64,000 nucleotides of DNA from RGIG1995 sp045645205 (GCA_045645205.1 JAZRIJ010000078.1:1-64000); one strand, 5' to 3'. Positions 8,996-18,094 are shown, counted from the stretch's first letter. The notes: generated from the sequence alone by a model not told the origin. Made by a program: numbers and translations.

Positions 8996-9634
8996 TTATT
9001 TTAATATCAATTTTACTATTTTTTCAAAAGATGAACAGACCTGTTTACCTGTGTTCTTTAATGTTTCGTAATCCGTATGACCTTTTGAGTACAATATGCA
9101 CTCAACGCCGAGCGCATTCGCCGTCTCAAAGTCATGCAGAGTATCGCCTACCATAACACACTCCGAGGCAACGATATTTTCATTAAGCATAAGCTTCTTC
9201 GCCCTATCAATCTTGCTCCCTGCCTCGTAATCTGTGGCTGCTTCTATCTTGTCAAACCTATCATATACTCCAAGCTTCTTTGCGTGTCTTGACAGATCGT
9301 CAATGTGAGCTGCAGACAGAATATACTGCTTTATTCCCGCTTGGCAGCATTTTTCGATTGCTTGTTCCGCGCCGTCGGCAAGGGTTATCTTGTCCTCATG
9401 CTTTATGTAAAATTCACCGAAAAGCGGCTTTATTATCTCCATTGTTACAACGTTCAGGTCAAATATTTTTTCGTAAAATTTATATATCGGGGTGTCGATA
9501 TACGAATAGTACGTATCAAGGTCGAGCGGCGGCTTACCGTACATTTCGAGCATATCGTTTACAGCAAACAACGATGCGTCGAGGTCATCAAGCAACGTAC
9601 CGTTCCAATCCCATAGTATATATTTATATTTCAT
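8996..9634 (-). CDS. HAD-superfamily phosphatase (phosphoglycolate phosphatase-like)
   Basis: This 212-residue hydrolase has HAD motif I as DWNGTLLDD (residues 9-17; the second aspartate of the usual DxDGT is replaced by Asn), the motif II Ser in YILSAAH, a Lys in GSKIDRAKKL and motif IV VGDTLHDFETANALG (about 163-177). The cap domain is helical, as in Gph/PGP-type enzymes. D9 can act as nucleophile, but Asn at the acid/base position may alter activity, so the substrate is uncertain. It starts 3 bases after the pepT stop. Confidence 0.75.
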   Translation of the reverse strand: MKYKYILWDWNGTLLDDLDASLFAVNDMLEMYGKPPLDLDTYYSYIDTPIYKFYEKIFDLNVVTMEIIKPLFGEFYIKHEDKITLADGAEQAIEKCCQAGIKQYILSAAHIDDLSRHAKKLGVYDRFDKIEAATDYEAGSKIDRAKKLMLNENIVASECVMVGDTLHDFETANALGVECILYSKGHTDYETLKNTGKQVCSSFEKIVKLILK

Positions 9635-9637
9635 TTC

Positions 9638-10846
9638 TCACCTGTATGTTTTAATAATGCTTATTATCGTTTCCACGCACTTGTCCATTTCTTCAACGAC
9701 CGCGTATTCAAATCTGCCATGATGGTTACTTGAGCCTGTACCGAGGTTGGGGCACGGCAATCCCATCTGCGACAACCTTGCGCCGTCTGTTCCGCCGCGT
9801 ATAGGACTTATATCAACAACTCCGCCAGCCATTTCAATTGCCTTCGCCGCATTTTCTATAAGGTGCATATGCGGCTTTATTCTTTCTGCCATGTTTTCAT
9901 AGCTGTCGCACAGCTCTAAATTTACCGTATTCTTACCGTACTTTGTATTCAGAAATTCGGCAGTCTTTTCAAACATAGCTCTTTTTATTTTTATTCCGGT
10001 AGTGTCATGGTCTCGCAGTATATAACGCATTTCTGCCTTTTCCACATCGGACTTTATCTCCATAAGATGATAAAATCCCTCGTACCCCTCGGTATACTCG
10101 GGGCGTTCATTCTTGGGCAGCATTGAGTCAAACTCCAAAGCAATGCTGTTTGCATTTTTCATTCCGCCGTATTTCGCCTCACCCGGATGTACAGACTTTC
10201 CGTTTACCGTTACCTTTGCATTGATCGCATTGAAATTCTCATATTCTATCTGTCCGTGATTTGCTCCGTCTACGGTATACGCAAAGTCAGCGCCGAAGCC
10301 TTCTATATCAAAAAGGTCGGCTCCCCTGCCTATTTCTTCATCGGGGGTAAAGGCTATTGACACATCTCCGTGCAGTATTGTATTATCTGTCATAAGGCGT
10401 TCAACTGCCGTCATTATTTCAGCAATACCTGCCTTGTCATCTGCGCCGAGAATGGTCGTTCCGTCGGTTACAACAAGCGAACATCCCTCATATTCCGCAA
10501 GGCATGGCATAACTATTCCCTTTTCTTCGTTCAGCACTATGTCTCTGCCGTCATAATTTTCCACCACACGCGGCTTGACATTCCTGTATTCAACGTCGCT
10601 TATGGTGTCCATATGGGCAATAAAGCCTATCTTCTTGCCATTTACAGCCTCGCTGTTTGCAGGAATTTTCGCATAGACATAACCATGCTCATCGACTCTT
10701 GCGCTGTCTACACCTAAAGCCTTCAGCTCCGAAACAAGATATTCGGCAAATGCTCTCTGTTCTTCGGTCGAGGGGCATTTTTCGTTGTTCTCGTCAGAGC
10801 CTGTTGGAAATGTTGTATATTTTATAAGTCTTTCATATGCTCTCAT
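9638..10846 (-). CDS. pepT: Peptidase T (tripeptide aminopeptidase)
   Basis: This 402-residue M20-family zinc peptidase has the metal motifs FIAHMDT (about residues 73-79), ILGADDKAGIAEI (about 132-144), TPDEEIG (about 167-173) and near the C-terminus RGGTDGARLSQMGLPCPNLGTG. It removes N-terminal residues from tripeptides in the cytoplasm. Length and motif spacing are typical. It is the first gene of a three-gene operon with a consensus promoter at 10881-10910. Confidence 0.93.
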   Translation of the reverse strand: MRAYERLIKYTTFPTGSDENNEKCPSTEEQRAFAEYLVSELKALGVDSARVDEHGYVYAKIPANSEAVNGKKIGFIAHMDTISDVEYRNVKPRVVENYDGRDIVLNEEKGIVMPCLAEYEGCSLVVTDGTTILGADDKAGIAEIMTAVERLMTDNTILHGDVSIAFTPDEEIGRGADLFDIEGFGADFAYTVDGANHGQIEYENFNAINAKVTVNGKSVHPGEAKYGGMKNANSIALEFDSMLPKNERPEYTEGYEGFYHLMEIKSDVEKAEMRYILRDHDTTGIKIKRAMFEKTAEFLNTKYGKNTVNLELCDSYENMAERIKPHMHLIENAAKAIEMAGGVVDISPIRGGTDGARLSQMGLPCPNLGTGSSNHHGRFEYAVVEEMDKCVETIISIIKTYR

Positions 10847-10880
10847 GTTTTTTCACCTTTTTCAAAAAAAGTTTCTAATT

Positions 10881-10910
10881 ATTATACCCCAAATTAATGT
10901 CTTATGTCAA
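10881..10910 (-). promoter_or_regulatory. Promoter for pepT operon
   Basis: TTGACA and TATAAT on the minus strand are separated by 18 bases, about 40 bases upstream of the pepT ATG. Confidence 0.75.
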
Positions 10911-10969
10911 TGTTTTTACCGTGAAGCTCAATATTTTTTACAATATTTCAAAAAAATAGCAAATTTTCC

Positions 10970-10998
10970 TTGAATTATGTTTTTATATGTGTTATACT
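10970..10998 (+). promoter_or_regulatory. Promoter for the Ldh-family dehydrogenase
   Basis: TTGAAT and TATACT are separated by 17 bases. The promoter overlaps the in-frame extension upstream of 11081, which argues that translation starts at 11081 and not further upstream. Confidence 0.7.
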
Positions 10999-11080
10999 GT
11001 TTATATGTTTGGATAGAATTAATTTACATTCTTACCTAAAATTTTTACTCATATTTACTTTTGAAAGGATTTTACTAAAA

Positions 11081-12181
11081 ATGGCAGATTTGAAATTTAA
11101 GTATGAAGACCTGAAAAGATTTTGTATTGATATTTTTGAGAAATTCGGTTTTGACAAAAAGAACAGTGAAATAATCACCGATGTTCTTCTTCTCTCCGAC
11201 CTCTACGGTATCGACTCTCACGGCACACAGCGCCTTCTCCGTTACTATAAGCACCTCCAGACAGGTCTTATCAAGGCAGACGCTCAGGCTGAAACAGTTT
11301 TTGAGACCCCCATTTCCGCAGTTATCGACGCTAAGGAAGGCATGGGTCAGATCGTCAGCTACAACGCTATGAACATGGCTATCGAAAAGGCTGAAAAGAG
11401 TGGCATCGGTATGGTTACCGTTAAAAACTCTAACCACTACGGCATTGCAGGCTACTATGCAAAGATGGCTTGCGATAAGGGTCTTATCGGTATTTCCGTT
11501 ACAAACACCGAAGCTATAATGGTTCCTACATTTGCGCGTAAGGCTATGCTCGGAAGCAACCCTATCGCTGTCGCTATGCCTGCTGATCCCTACCCCTTCT
11601 TCTTTGACGCTTCTACCTCGGTAGTTACAAGAGGTAAGCTTGAGCTCTACAAGAAGCTCGACAAGGAAATGCCTGACTGCTGGGGTCTCGATGCTGACGG
11701 CAAGGTAAACACAAACGCTCCTCATGTTCTTGACTGCATTGCGGCTCACAAGGGCGGTGGTATTCTCCCCCTCGGCGGCGCATACGAAAAGACAGGCAGC
11801 CACAAGGGTTACGGCTACGGTATGCTCTGCGAGATATTCAGCTCAATTCTTTCACAGGGTCTTACATCAGATAAGACATACTGCGACGGAAAAGCTCTTA
11901 TCTGCCACGGATTTATTGCTATAAACCCCAACCTCTTCGGCGACCCCGAAGCTATCAAGAATCATATGTCCGAGTTCCTTCAGGATCTCCGTAACGCTCC
12001 TAAGGCTGAAGGCTGCGACAGAATCTATACACACGGCGAAAAAGAAATTATCGCTATGGAAGACAGACTTGCAAACGGTATTGCTATCAACATCAACACC
12101 GTTAAAGAAATGAAGGGTTGCGCTGAAGGCTTCGGCATGAAGTTCTCCGACTACTTCGGTGAAACCGGAGCTGAACTTTAA
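11081..12181 (+). CDS. Ldh-family (malate/L-lactate/ureidoglycolate-type) NAD(P)-dependent dehydrogenase
   Basis: The start was chosen at the ATG after TGAAAGGAT. This gives 366 residues, the usual size, and avoids coding through the promoter. The protein reads SDLYGIDSHGTQRLLRYY (about 32-49), VTVKNSNHYGIAGYYA (about 110-125) and MLGSNPIAVAMP (about 156-167), all typical of the Ldh_2 family, which is unrelated to classical lactate dehydrogenases and reduces 2-oxoacids. The exact substrate (malate, lactate, sulfolactate) is not decidable. Codon use is dominated by preferred codons (AAG, CTC, GGT), suggesting high expression. A second, broken copy of its last codons lies just downstream at 12230. 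Confidence 0.85.
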   Translation: MADLKFKYEDLKRFCIDIFEKFGFDKKNSEIITDVLLLSDLYGIDSHGTQRLLRYYKHLQTGLIKADAQAETVFETPISAVIDAKEGMGQIVSYNAMNMAIEKAEKSGIGMVTVKNSNHYGIAGYYAKMACDKGLIGISVTNTEAIMVPTFARKAMLGSNPIAVAMPADPYPFFFDASTSVVTRGKLELYKKLDKEMPDCWGLDADGKVNTNAPHVLDCIAAHKGGGILPLGGAYEKTGSHKGYGYGMLCEIFSSILSQGLTSDKTYCDGKALICHGFIAINPNLFGDPEAIKNHMSEFLQDLRNAPKAEGCDRIYTHGEKEIIAMEDRLANGIAININTVKEMKGCAEGFGMKFSDYFGETGAEL

Positions 12182-12186
12182 TCTAT

Positions 12187-12216
12187 TCTTTTTTCTGCGC
12201 TCCGCGCAGAAAAAAC
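12187..12216 (+). other. Long hairpin after the Ldh-family gene
   Basis: TTTTTTCTGCGC pairs with GCGCAGAAAAAA almost perfectly. There is no T run on the 3' side, so it is better called an mRNA 3' hairpin than a classical terminator. Confidence 0.5.
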
Positions 12217-12229
12217 AAAACGAACGCTT

Positions 12230-12292
12230 GTGCTGAAGGCTTTGGGTATCGACTTCGCTGAATACTTCGGCGACATCGGCGCTGGACTTTAA
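12230..12292 (+). pseudogene. Remnant: second copy of the Ldh-family gene C-terminus
   Basis: This short open frame encodes LGIDFAEYFGDIGAGL and a stop. It aligns with the true end of the upstream dehydrogenase, FGMKFSDYFGETGAEL. Both protein and nucleotide similarity are clear but imperfect, so it is a diverged tail of a former tandem paralogue and not a recent duplication. It has no ribosome-binding site of its own. Confidence 0.6.
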
Positions 12293-12338
12293 GATATAAT
12301 TAATTATTTAAAAAAATATATAAAGGTGGTATTTAACT

Positions 12339-12578
12339 ATGGAAACCTTGAAGAAAATTTTTCCGTTCTCTTTTACGGCAAAGAAAGACCTCGTTGCTTT
12401 GATCATCAACATTCTTATTTACATTGCTCTTGATGTTGTGATCGGTTTTGTTATCGGACTTTTGGCAAACATTCCGTTGATTGGTATTATCTTCGGTCTT
12501 GTAGGCGGTCTCGTCGGTTTGTACTTCTTCGTAGGCGCTATACTCTCAGTTCTTGACTACCTTAAAGTCTTGAAGTAA
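12339..12578 (+). CDS. Small hydrophobic membrane protein, unknown function
   Basis: This 79-residue protein starts after AAAGGTGGT. It has a charged N-terminus (METLKKIFPFSFTAKKDL) followed by two hydrophobic helices rich in Ile, Val and Gly (about residues 22-45 and 48-72). No motif assigns a function. Codon use matches the highly expressed upstream dehydrogenase, and a strong terminator follows. It is separated from that dehydrogenase by the broken paralogue tail. Confidence 0.7.
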   Translation: METLKKIFPFSFTAKKDLVALIINILIYIALDVVIGFVIGLLANIPLIGIIFGLVGGLVGLYFFVGAILSVLDYLKVLK

Positions 12579-12600
12579 TTCGACATAATAACAATCTTTC

Positions 12601-12635
12601 GAATGTTTCGGTTTCACCCGAAACATTCTTTTTTT
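12601..12635 (+). terminator. Intrinsic terminator after the small membrane protein
   Basis: GAATGTTTCGG pairs with CCGAAACATTC and is followed by seven T. Confidence 0.9.
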
Positions 12636-12651
12636 GTTTGTGCACAGTGGC

Positions 12652-12875
12652 TATGAGATCCTTCGACTTCGGCGTAAACCGCCTCCGCTCAGGATGACGA
12701 GCATAGGTTGGTCATTTTGAGCGAGCAACGCAAACTAATGTTTTCCGCCAAACTTTACGGCGAGTCGAAAAATCCCATTAAGTTTCTGCAAGCTTTATGA
12801 GATCCTTCGACTACGGCGTTACCGCCTCCGCTCAGGATGACGATAATGATTATGTTTCTTTGCTCAGGATGACAA
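12652..12875 (+). repeat. Dispersed repeat family A, copy 1 (composite)
   Basis: The block starts ATGAGATCCTTCGACTTCGG and runs through CCTCCGCTCAGGATGACGA, GGTCATTTTGAGCGAGC and GAGTCGAAAAATCCCATTAA. It then begins again at 12798 and is followed by a fragment, TTTGCTCAGGATGAC. Seven related blocks occur elsewhere in the window. Confidence 0.9.
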
Positions 12876-12891
12876 GAACACTATAAGGCAC

Positions 12892-12926
12892 AAAAAGCCC
12901 TTGACTTTTTCAGTCAAAGGCTTTTT
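12892..12926 (-). terminator. Terminator of the 1055-residue secreted protein gene
   Basis: AAAAAGCC(C)TTGACT pairs with AGTCAAAGGCTTTTT. It is symmetric, so it may act in both directions. Confidence 0.85.
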
Positions 12927-12935
12927 ATTATTGAA

Positions 12936-15900
12936 TTATTTTGCTGTGAATGTATAGTTCTGAATTAAATGACATCCGGAGCTAATCGTTCCATCATTTT
13001 TAATTAAACCGGATACAACTACATGCAAATCTACTGTATATGTTTCTCCAGGTACAAAGCTAAAGCCTTCAAAATCAAATCCAGAAAGATCATATTCTCC
13101 AGTATGATAAGAATGTGTATTAGCTGTACCCTGCACCGTTAACGATATATTGTCTGTGTGCTTGAATAACTCATTTTCGCCCTGCTTTACAGCTGCTGTA
13201 ACAGAAATAATTTGTCTGTTCGACTTCACAATACCGGAAAGTTTACCATTCGGAAGAGTGTTGTCTAAATTAAGACCGGTTACATATGTAAATTCTGTAT
13301 CTGAGTTACCTGTAGCAAGCTCGGGGATAGTAATAGGTAAATAACCATACTCTAAAAGATATTCAAATGTAGATGATTTTTCTTGTATCGAGGATTGAGT
13401 ATTTTTAAAAATATACCGGTTAGAAGCTCCTGCCGCCTGATCTATACAATTTACAGAGCTATTTTGTATCAACCAATTAAACTGGCTATCAGTAAAATTA
13501 TCAATCTGCTCGTTAGTATAATCATTAATCGCCCCATCAACACTTAACACAAGACGCGCATGACGTCCACCATTACTATTAATGTATATAATCGCATCGC
13601 CTTTCTGAAGTTCCTTATAGGCTTTTACTATCTCTCTTTTTCCTATATTAGTAATCGCATTAACAGTATTATAGCTTGGTATATCATTAAAATCATAATA
13701 ATTACCAACCGGTATAACTCCGCAGTAATCCGATGAAAGCACATCGTAAGTGGTATTCATCTTTTGAATCTCTTCCCTATTATTAAGTACTGTATTCCAT
13801 GACAAAATAACAGACGTTATACAGTCGTTTCCGGGGAAAGTTCTAAAGTTCTGGCGACCTGCCTCTTTTTGTTCTGCGGTAAGAAGTTTATCAAGGTTAC
13901 TTTCATTAGTCATTAGATTAACATAACTGCTCTCTAACGGAATATATGCCCCGTCAAGTTCACTCATAGATTTAAACGTTTCTACTTGAGACATTGTATA
14001 ATTTATGTATGGCAATCCTTTGTATGTCACTCCGGCACGGAATATTGCTTTCATCTGTGTAGTACCATTACTTGAACTATCATTATAGATTATAAAAGTT
14101 TCCGTAGGTGTCCATTCAATATTTGCCATATTCCGCATATAAGCTACAACTTTGTTACGCAATTCATTTACTCTGGTTTGACTTGCATACTGCACGTTTT
14201 CACTATATTGGTAACTAACATCAACAAGATTACTCTGAAGGAACTGCTTTATCCCCGCCGATTCATTTTCATTATTTATTGCTTTTTTGGCTATTTGGTA
14301 AGGATTTCTTTCGATTATTTCCGAATATCTGTAGTATTCTTCGCCATTGTAAATAATCTTTACATACGCTCTTGCCTTGTAGTTTGTGCAGTAGTTATTT
14401 TCTCTGATCACTCCTCCACCCAAACCGAGCACTGTAAACTCTGTCTTCATTCGGTCTGTTGTAGTTTGATACAAATCTTTGTATCCATTGGTTTCAGTTT
14501 TAACAGGCTGACCATCATACATACCAGCGGATTGCTTGTGATTGAAATATTCATCGCTTATAAGCATATCAGAGGCAATCGAAATTATACCACATTCAAC
14601 CGTTTCTATGTAGCTTGAATACTTATTTGTATAGTTTGCCTTAAAACGTATCTGCTGGTCGCCTTCTGTTGTTTTTATCTGCGCGCCCTCTATCTCTACA
14701 TCAGGCGCTTTGATTACATTAATTTGTTCTTTATGGTATGATTGATCACCATAGTAATATTCAACAGTAACACCTTCTGCTTCTGTTGTTGTATTGCACT
14801 TTGCGTTGAATGCCCTAACATTATCTATGTTGCATCTGACAGTATAAGTTCCCGCTATAGCGGTATTAGTCTGTTCATTCTTATAAGTTACATTAAGAAC
14901 TGCTCCGTCACTTGATACAGTTGTGTCGCCAACAAATGCAACTTTGTTCGAGGGAACGGAGAGGAGTGTAATAGTATTAACCCATTTTGCAGGGTACATT
15001 ATATTTTTATTACTGGATAAACTTCCGACACTTGTTATAATATTGTTGAGTTGGCTATTCTGTACATTTGATGCCTCTGACAAGTCAACATTTGTTTTGG
15101 ATGCTACGTTGTTTACTCCATTGGAATCATATTGGAATCTATCAGCTATAGGAGAAGTTTGGCTAAATGTTCCACCGTAAATTTTTATATTAACTTCAGC
15201 ATCTTCATTTATAAAACCGCCTGCACCGGCACCATATATTTTTGTGTTGATTGTTCCGTCTTTAATAATTATATCAACATTTCCATCCATATTCGCGCCT
15301 GCACCCACATTTCGAGAACCGCCCGAGATACCATTTTTAAAAGTTCCGCCCTCAATTGTTATCTTTGAATCACCTGTGTGAGTATATGAGCCGCTGTTTA
15401 TTCCCCAGCTTGAACCCACCACATTAAAGTATGTACCGCTTTTTATTGTGATATTAGTATCCCCTGTCATTGCCTTGTAACGAGTACCACCTGCAATGGA
15501 AATAAAAGATGTTGAATTGGGATTATCGGTATCTATACCATCACCAAACACAGTTTTGTTTCCATTACAGCATATAACTCTGTCACCACTGTTCGTATAA
15601 AGCTTTATATTTTCAAATACAGTGGGAGCATTTAAAATTAATACTGCCTTTCCTGAAAGAGTTAAATTAGCAACCTCAGTATAATCTTCATTGTCATATT
15701 TACTTGTTATACAAAGAGTTTTATCCGATTTCGGAAAAACAAACTCAGCGTAACCATTACTAGGATTACTTGTGAAACCTGTGCATTGAACATTACCAAT
15801 TTCTAAAGAACCGCATATTACAATAGTACCGCCCACCTTAGATAACTTTTCAGCAGCACGGTATAGCGCTGTGTTTTTATAAAAATTCGTTCCATCATAA

Positions 15901-16103
15901 CCGGCATCAGTTTGAGCAAGATTGCCCATAGCATTGGCTGATGATGAGCCGTCGCCTGTCCCGCTCACCGTATCTTTGATATATATTACATCATTTAACA
16001 CAACGATTTCTTCTTGCGCTGATGAATGAAGTGTCAGCACGGATAATGATATAACCACTGTCAATACCAATGCCATGCTAAAAAGTGCTAAAAAACGTTT
16101 CAT
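12936..16103 (-). CDS. Secreted surface protein with beta-helix-like repeats and a putative Cys-His peptidase-like C-terminal domain
   Basis: This 1055-residue protein starts after AAGGAG. It has a signal peptide (residues 1-29, cut near SSAQ). Residues about 90-320 carry repeated glycine-rich strands (for example ITIKSGTYFNVVG, ITIEGGTFKNGIS and IIKDGTINTKIYGAG), typical of a right-handed beta-helix. In the C-terminal third, NDCITSVILSWN (C761) and KGDAIIYINSNGGRHARLVL (H848) resemble the Cys/His pair of NlpC/P60 or CHAP domains. That assignment is tentative because the third catalytic residue was not identified. It may bind or cut cell-wall polymers or carbohydrates. It is monocistronic, with its own promoter, a repeated operator-like motif and a terminator. 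Confidence 0.7.
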   Translation of the reverse strand: MKRFLALFSMALVLTVVISLSVLTLHSSAQEEIVVLNDVIYIKDTVSGTGDGSSSANAMGNLAQTDAGYDGTNFYKNTALYRAAEKLSKVGGTIVICGSLEIGNVQCTGFTSNPSNGYAEFVFPKSDKTLCITSKYDNEDYTEVANLTLSGKAVLILNAPTVFENIKLYTNSGDRVICCNGNKTVFGDGIDTDNPNSTSFISIAGGTRYKAMTGDTNITIKSGTYFNVVGSSWGINSGSYTHTGDSKITIEGGTFKNGISGGSRNVGAGANMDGNVDIIIKDGTINTKIYGAGAGGFINEDAEVNIKIYGGTFSQTSPIADRFQYDSNGVNNVASKTNVDLSEASNVQNSQLNNIITSVGSLSSNKNIMYPAKWVNTITLLSVPSNKVAFVGDTTVSSDGAVLNVTYKNEQTNTAIAGTYTVRCNIDNVRAFNAKCNTTTEAEGVTVEYYYGDQSYHKEQINVIKAPDVEIEGAQIKTTEGDQQIRFKANYTNKYSSYIETVECGIISIASDMLISDEYFNHKQSAGMYDGQPVKTETNGYKDLYQTTTDRMKTEFTVLGLGGGVIRENNYCTNYKARAYVKIIYNGEEYYRYSEIIERNPYQIAKKAINNENESAGIKQFLQSNLVDVSYQYSENVQYASQTRVNELRNKVVAYMRNMANIEWTPTETFIIYNDSSSNGTTQMKAIFRAGVTYKGLPYINYTMSQVETFKSMSELDGAYIPLESSYVNLMTNESNLDKLLTAEQKEAGRQNFRTFPGNDCITSVILSWNTVLNNREEIQKMNTTYDVLSSDYCGVIPVGNYYDFNDIPSYNTVNAITNIGKREIVKAYKELQKGDAIIYINSNGGRHARLVLSVDGAINDYTNEQIDNFTDSQFNWLIQNSSVNCIDQAAGASNRYIFKNTQSSIQEKSSTFEYLLEYGYLPITIPELATGNSDTEFTYVTGLNLDNTLPNGKLSGIVKSNRQIISVTAAVKQGENELFKHTDNISLTVQGTANTHSYHTGEYDLSGFDFEGFSFVPGETYTVDLHVVVSGLIKNDGTISSGCHLIQNYTFTAK

Positions 16104-16139
16104 TGTTAATACTCCTTATTGTTAAAAATAATCAATTAT

Positions 16140-16168
16140 ATTATATAGTACATTTTGCTAACAGTCAA
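16140..16168 (-). promoter_or_regulatory. Promoter of the 1055-residue secreted protein gene
   Basis: TTGACT and TATAAT are separated by 17 bases on the minus strand, about 40 bases from the ATG. Confidence 0.75.
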
Positions 16169-16200
16169 TGGACAAAACAACTTTTTATGGACAAAACGAC
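16168..16200 (-). promoter_or_regulatory. Tandem direct repeat abutting the -35 box (candidate activator site)
   Basis: ATGGACAAAACAAC at 16168-16181 and ATGGACAAAACGAC at 16187-16200 (plus-strand reading) are spaced 19 bases start to start. They lie directly upstream of the -35 box. Paired direct repeats in this position are typical of response-regulator sites, LytTR type among others. The regulator is unknown. Confidence 0.5.
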
Positions 16201-16280
16201 GAAGCAGGCGCGAGTTATTAAATTATTATTTAACGTTTCTTAAACTTTTTGATACCTTTTATTTGTCGAGACTTTGTTTT

Positions 16281-16448
16281 GCCCTCTCCGCTCAGGATGA
16301 CGAGCACACCTCCGTCATTTTGAGCGAGCTTCGCAAACTGACGTTTTTCGCCAAGTTTTAAGGCGAGTCGAAAAATCCCATTAAGTTTCTGCAGGCTTTA
16401 TGAGATCCTTCGACTTCGGCGCAAACCGCCTCCGCTCAGGATGACAAT
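16281..16448 (+). repeat. Dispersed repeat family A, copy 2
   Basis: It contains CCGCTCAGGATGACGAGCAC, TCATTTTGAGCGAGC, GAGTCGAAAAATCCCATTAA and then ATGAGATCCTTCGACTTCGG. With the promoter and operator it fills the 16104-16529 gap; no gene is seen there. Confidence 0.9.
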
Positions 16449-16529
16449 AGTGGTGAAGTGGAACATTCCAAAGGCTATGTAATTACAAATGGCTCCCTTT
16501 ACACAAGAGAGCCTATTGGTTGCTTTGTA

Positions 16530-17474
16530 TTATATAATCTGCGCTACACCGACTATAAGCGGTAGTGTTATTACCGAAATGGCTGTGGTCATTCCGACAC
16601 AGGTTGCTGCATATCCCGGCTCTATATCATACAACTCCGCAAACATATTTGTTATGCTTGCTGTGGGGAGCCCTGCCATTATCAGCGTAAACATACATAT
16701 CTCCGCATTCAGACCTACCACATATTTGGCAAGCAGATATATAACAAGCGGGAACACTATAAGCTTTATTAGACATACATAATATATCTTCAAGTCGCCG
16801 AAAAGCCTTTTAACAGGATGTGTTGCCAAAACGCCGCCAAGAACAAGCAGAGATATGGGAGTACAGAGACCGCCGATGTAGCCCAATGCTGTGGTTATTC
16901 CTGCAGGCATATATTCATACATATTTGCAAAATAAAGCAACACACCGAGAGTACACGGAACCGTTCCGTAGTTCAAAAACACTTTTTTGGGGTTGAGCTT
17001 TATATCATCTCTGCCGCGTCCTAAAACTATCATTCCGTAGGTCCATGCAAATATGTGGAATATTATTGAATAGAACGACGCCCACGCGACTGCCTCCGAG
17101 CCGAACATCTGCTCAACTATCGGCAGACCGAAAAACATTACGTTTGCAAAAAGGATACTGTGCTCCGACAGCTTTCTTGAGTTTTCTTCTTTCATAAAAC
17201 GCATGGACAGCCAGCCTGTTACAGCCGCCAATGTATGTACTCCCAGGCTTATAAGCAATATCTTGCCGAGAAGCTTTGTGTTGTCCAGTGTCATCTGCAT
17301 CTTTATCATGGATGATACGATAAGCACCGGCTGTGTTACGTGAAGCACAAGCTTCGACAGGCTCTTCGAGAACTGCGCGTCTATCACATTTTTCTTGCGC
17401 AGATAGTAGCCTACCATCATTACAAGAAACATACTTACTGCTATATTTAATACTATACTGCTGTCAAATTCCAT
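16530..17474 (-). CDS. AEC family (auxin efflux carrier-like) transporter
   Basis: This 314-residue protein has ten predicted hydrophobic helices in two five-helix halves and the family-like blocks HVTQPVLIVSSM (about 45-56), FANVMFFGLPIV (about 109-120) and LCTPISLLVLGGVLA (about 207-221). AEC members export or import organic anions such as malate; the substrate here is unknown. It starts 2 bases after the uracil-DNA glycosylase stop, so the two are co-transcribed, which is probably coincidental in function. Confidence 0.85.
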   Translation of the reverse strand: MEFDSSIVLNIAVSMFLVMMVGYYLRKKNVIDAQFSKSLSKLVLHVTQPVLIVSSMIKMQMTLDNTKLLGKILLISLGVHTLAAVTGWLSMRFMKEENSRKLSEHSILFANVMFFGLPIVEQMFGSEAVAWASFYSIIFHIFAWTYGMIVLGRGRDDIKLNPKKVFLNYGTVPCTLGVLLYFANMYEYMPAGITTALGYIGGLCTPISLLVLGGVLATHPVKRLFGDLKIYYVCLIKLIVFPLVIYLLAKYVVGLNAEICMFTLIMAGLPTASITNMFAELYDIEPGYAATCVGMTTAISVITLPLIVGVAQII

Positions 17475-17476
17475 TG

Positions 17477-18058
17477 TTATTTTTCAACCTCGTCAAGTCT
17501 CTTCTTTATTTTTTGCATATCTATCAGCATATCTTCTTTTCTTCTCGGATCTCTTAAAAGCGCCGCAGGATGATATACCGCGCATATCGTAAATCCGTTT
17601 TTCTCAAAAAATATGCCGTGTTCTTTGGTTATCATAAAATCTTCTTTTATGAGCCTTTTTGCCGATATTCTGCCCAGACATACTATTATCTTCGGTCTGA
17701 TAAGCCTTACCTGTTCGCGAAGATAAGCAATACATTTGTCCTGCTCGTCTTCCCTCGGGTCACGGTTTTTTGGGGGACGGCATTTCAGCATATTCGCTAT
17801 AAACACTCTTTCCCTATCGATGTCTACGGCATAAAGAAACTTGTCGAGAAGCTTACCTGCCGCGCCCACAAAGGGTACGCCGCTCAGATCCTCTTTTTCG
17901 CCCGGCGCTTCTCCTATAAACATTATGTCCGCTTTTCTGTTGCCCGAGCCGAATACTACATTTGTTCTCGTTTCGCATAACGGGCATTTCATACAGCTCT
18001 TACATTTCTGTTCAAGTTCTTCCCATTGTTTTTCAATTTCTGTTTCTGTAATTGACAT
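17477..18058 (-). CDS. Uracil-DNA glycosylase, family 4
   Basis: This 193-residue enzyme removes uracil from DNA to start base-excision repair. It shows motif A GEAPGEKEDLSGVPFVG (about 49-65), the C-terminal HPAALLRDP block (about 165-173) and N-terminal iron-sulfur cysteines in CKSCMKCPLC (about 19-28), all features of the 4Fe-4S family 4 enzymes. Length is typical. It lies between a MecA-like gene and an AEC permease on one strand. Confidence 0.93.
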   Translation of the reverse strand: MSITETEIEKQWEELEQKCKSCMKCPLCETRTNVVFGSGNRKADIMFIGEAPGEKEDLSGVPFVGAAGKLLDKFLYAVDIDRERVFIANMLKCRPPKNRDPREDEQDKCIAYLREQVRLIRPKIIVCLGRISAKRLIKEDFMITKEHGIFFEKNGFTICAVYHPAALLRDPRRKEDMLIDMQKIKKRLDEVEK

Positions 18059-18094
18059 TTCTCCCTGTCCTTTTTTGTTTTTCCCTGTTTTTTA

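Noticed and set aside
8985..8996. yybP-ykoY manganese riboswitch before mntP
   Set aside because: mntP starts 11 bases after the HAD gene; no leader exists at this position.
11075..11803. 242-residue minus-strand frame opposite the Ldh-family gene
   Set aside because: It is a shadow produced by the biased codon use of the real gene; no start signals or homology pattern.
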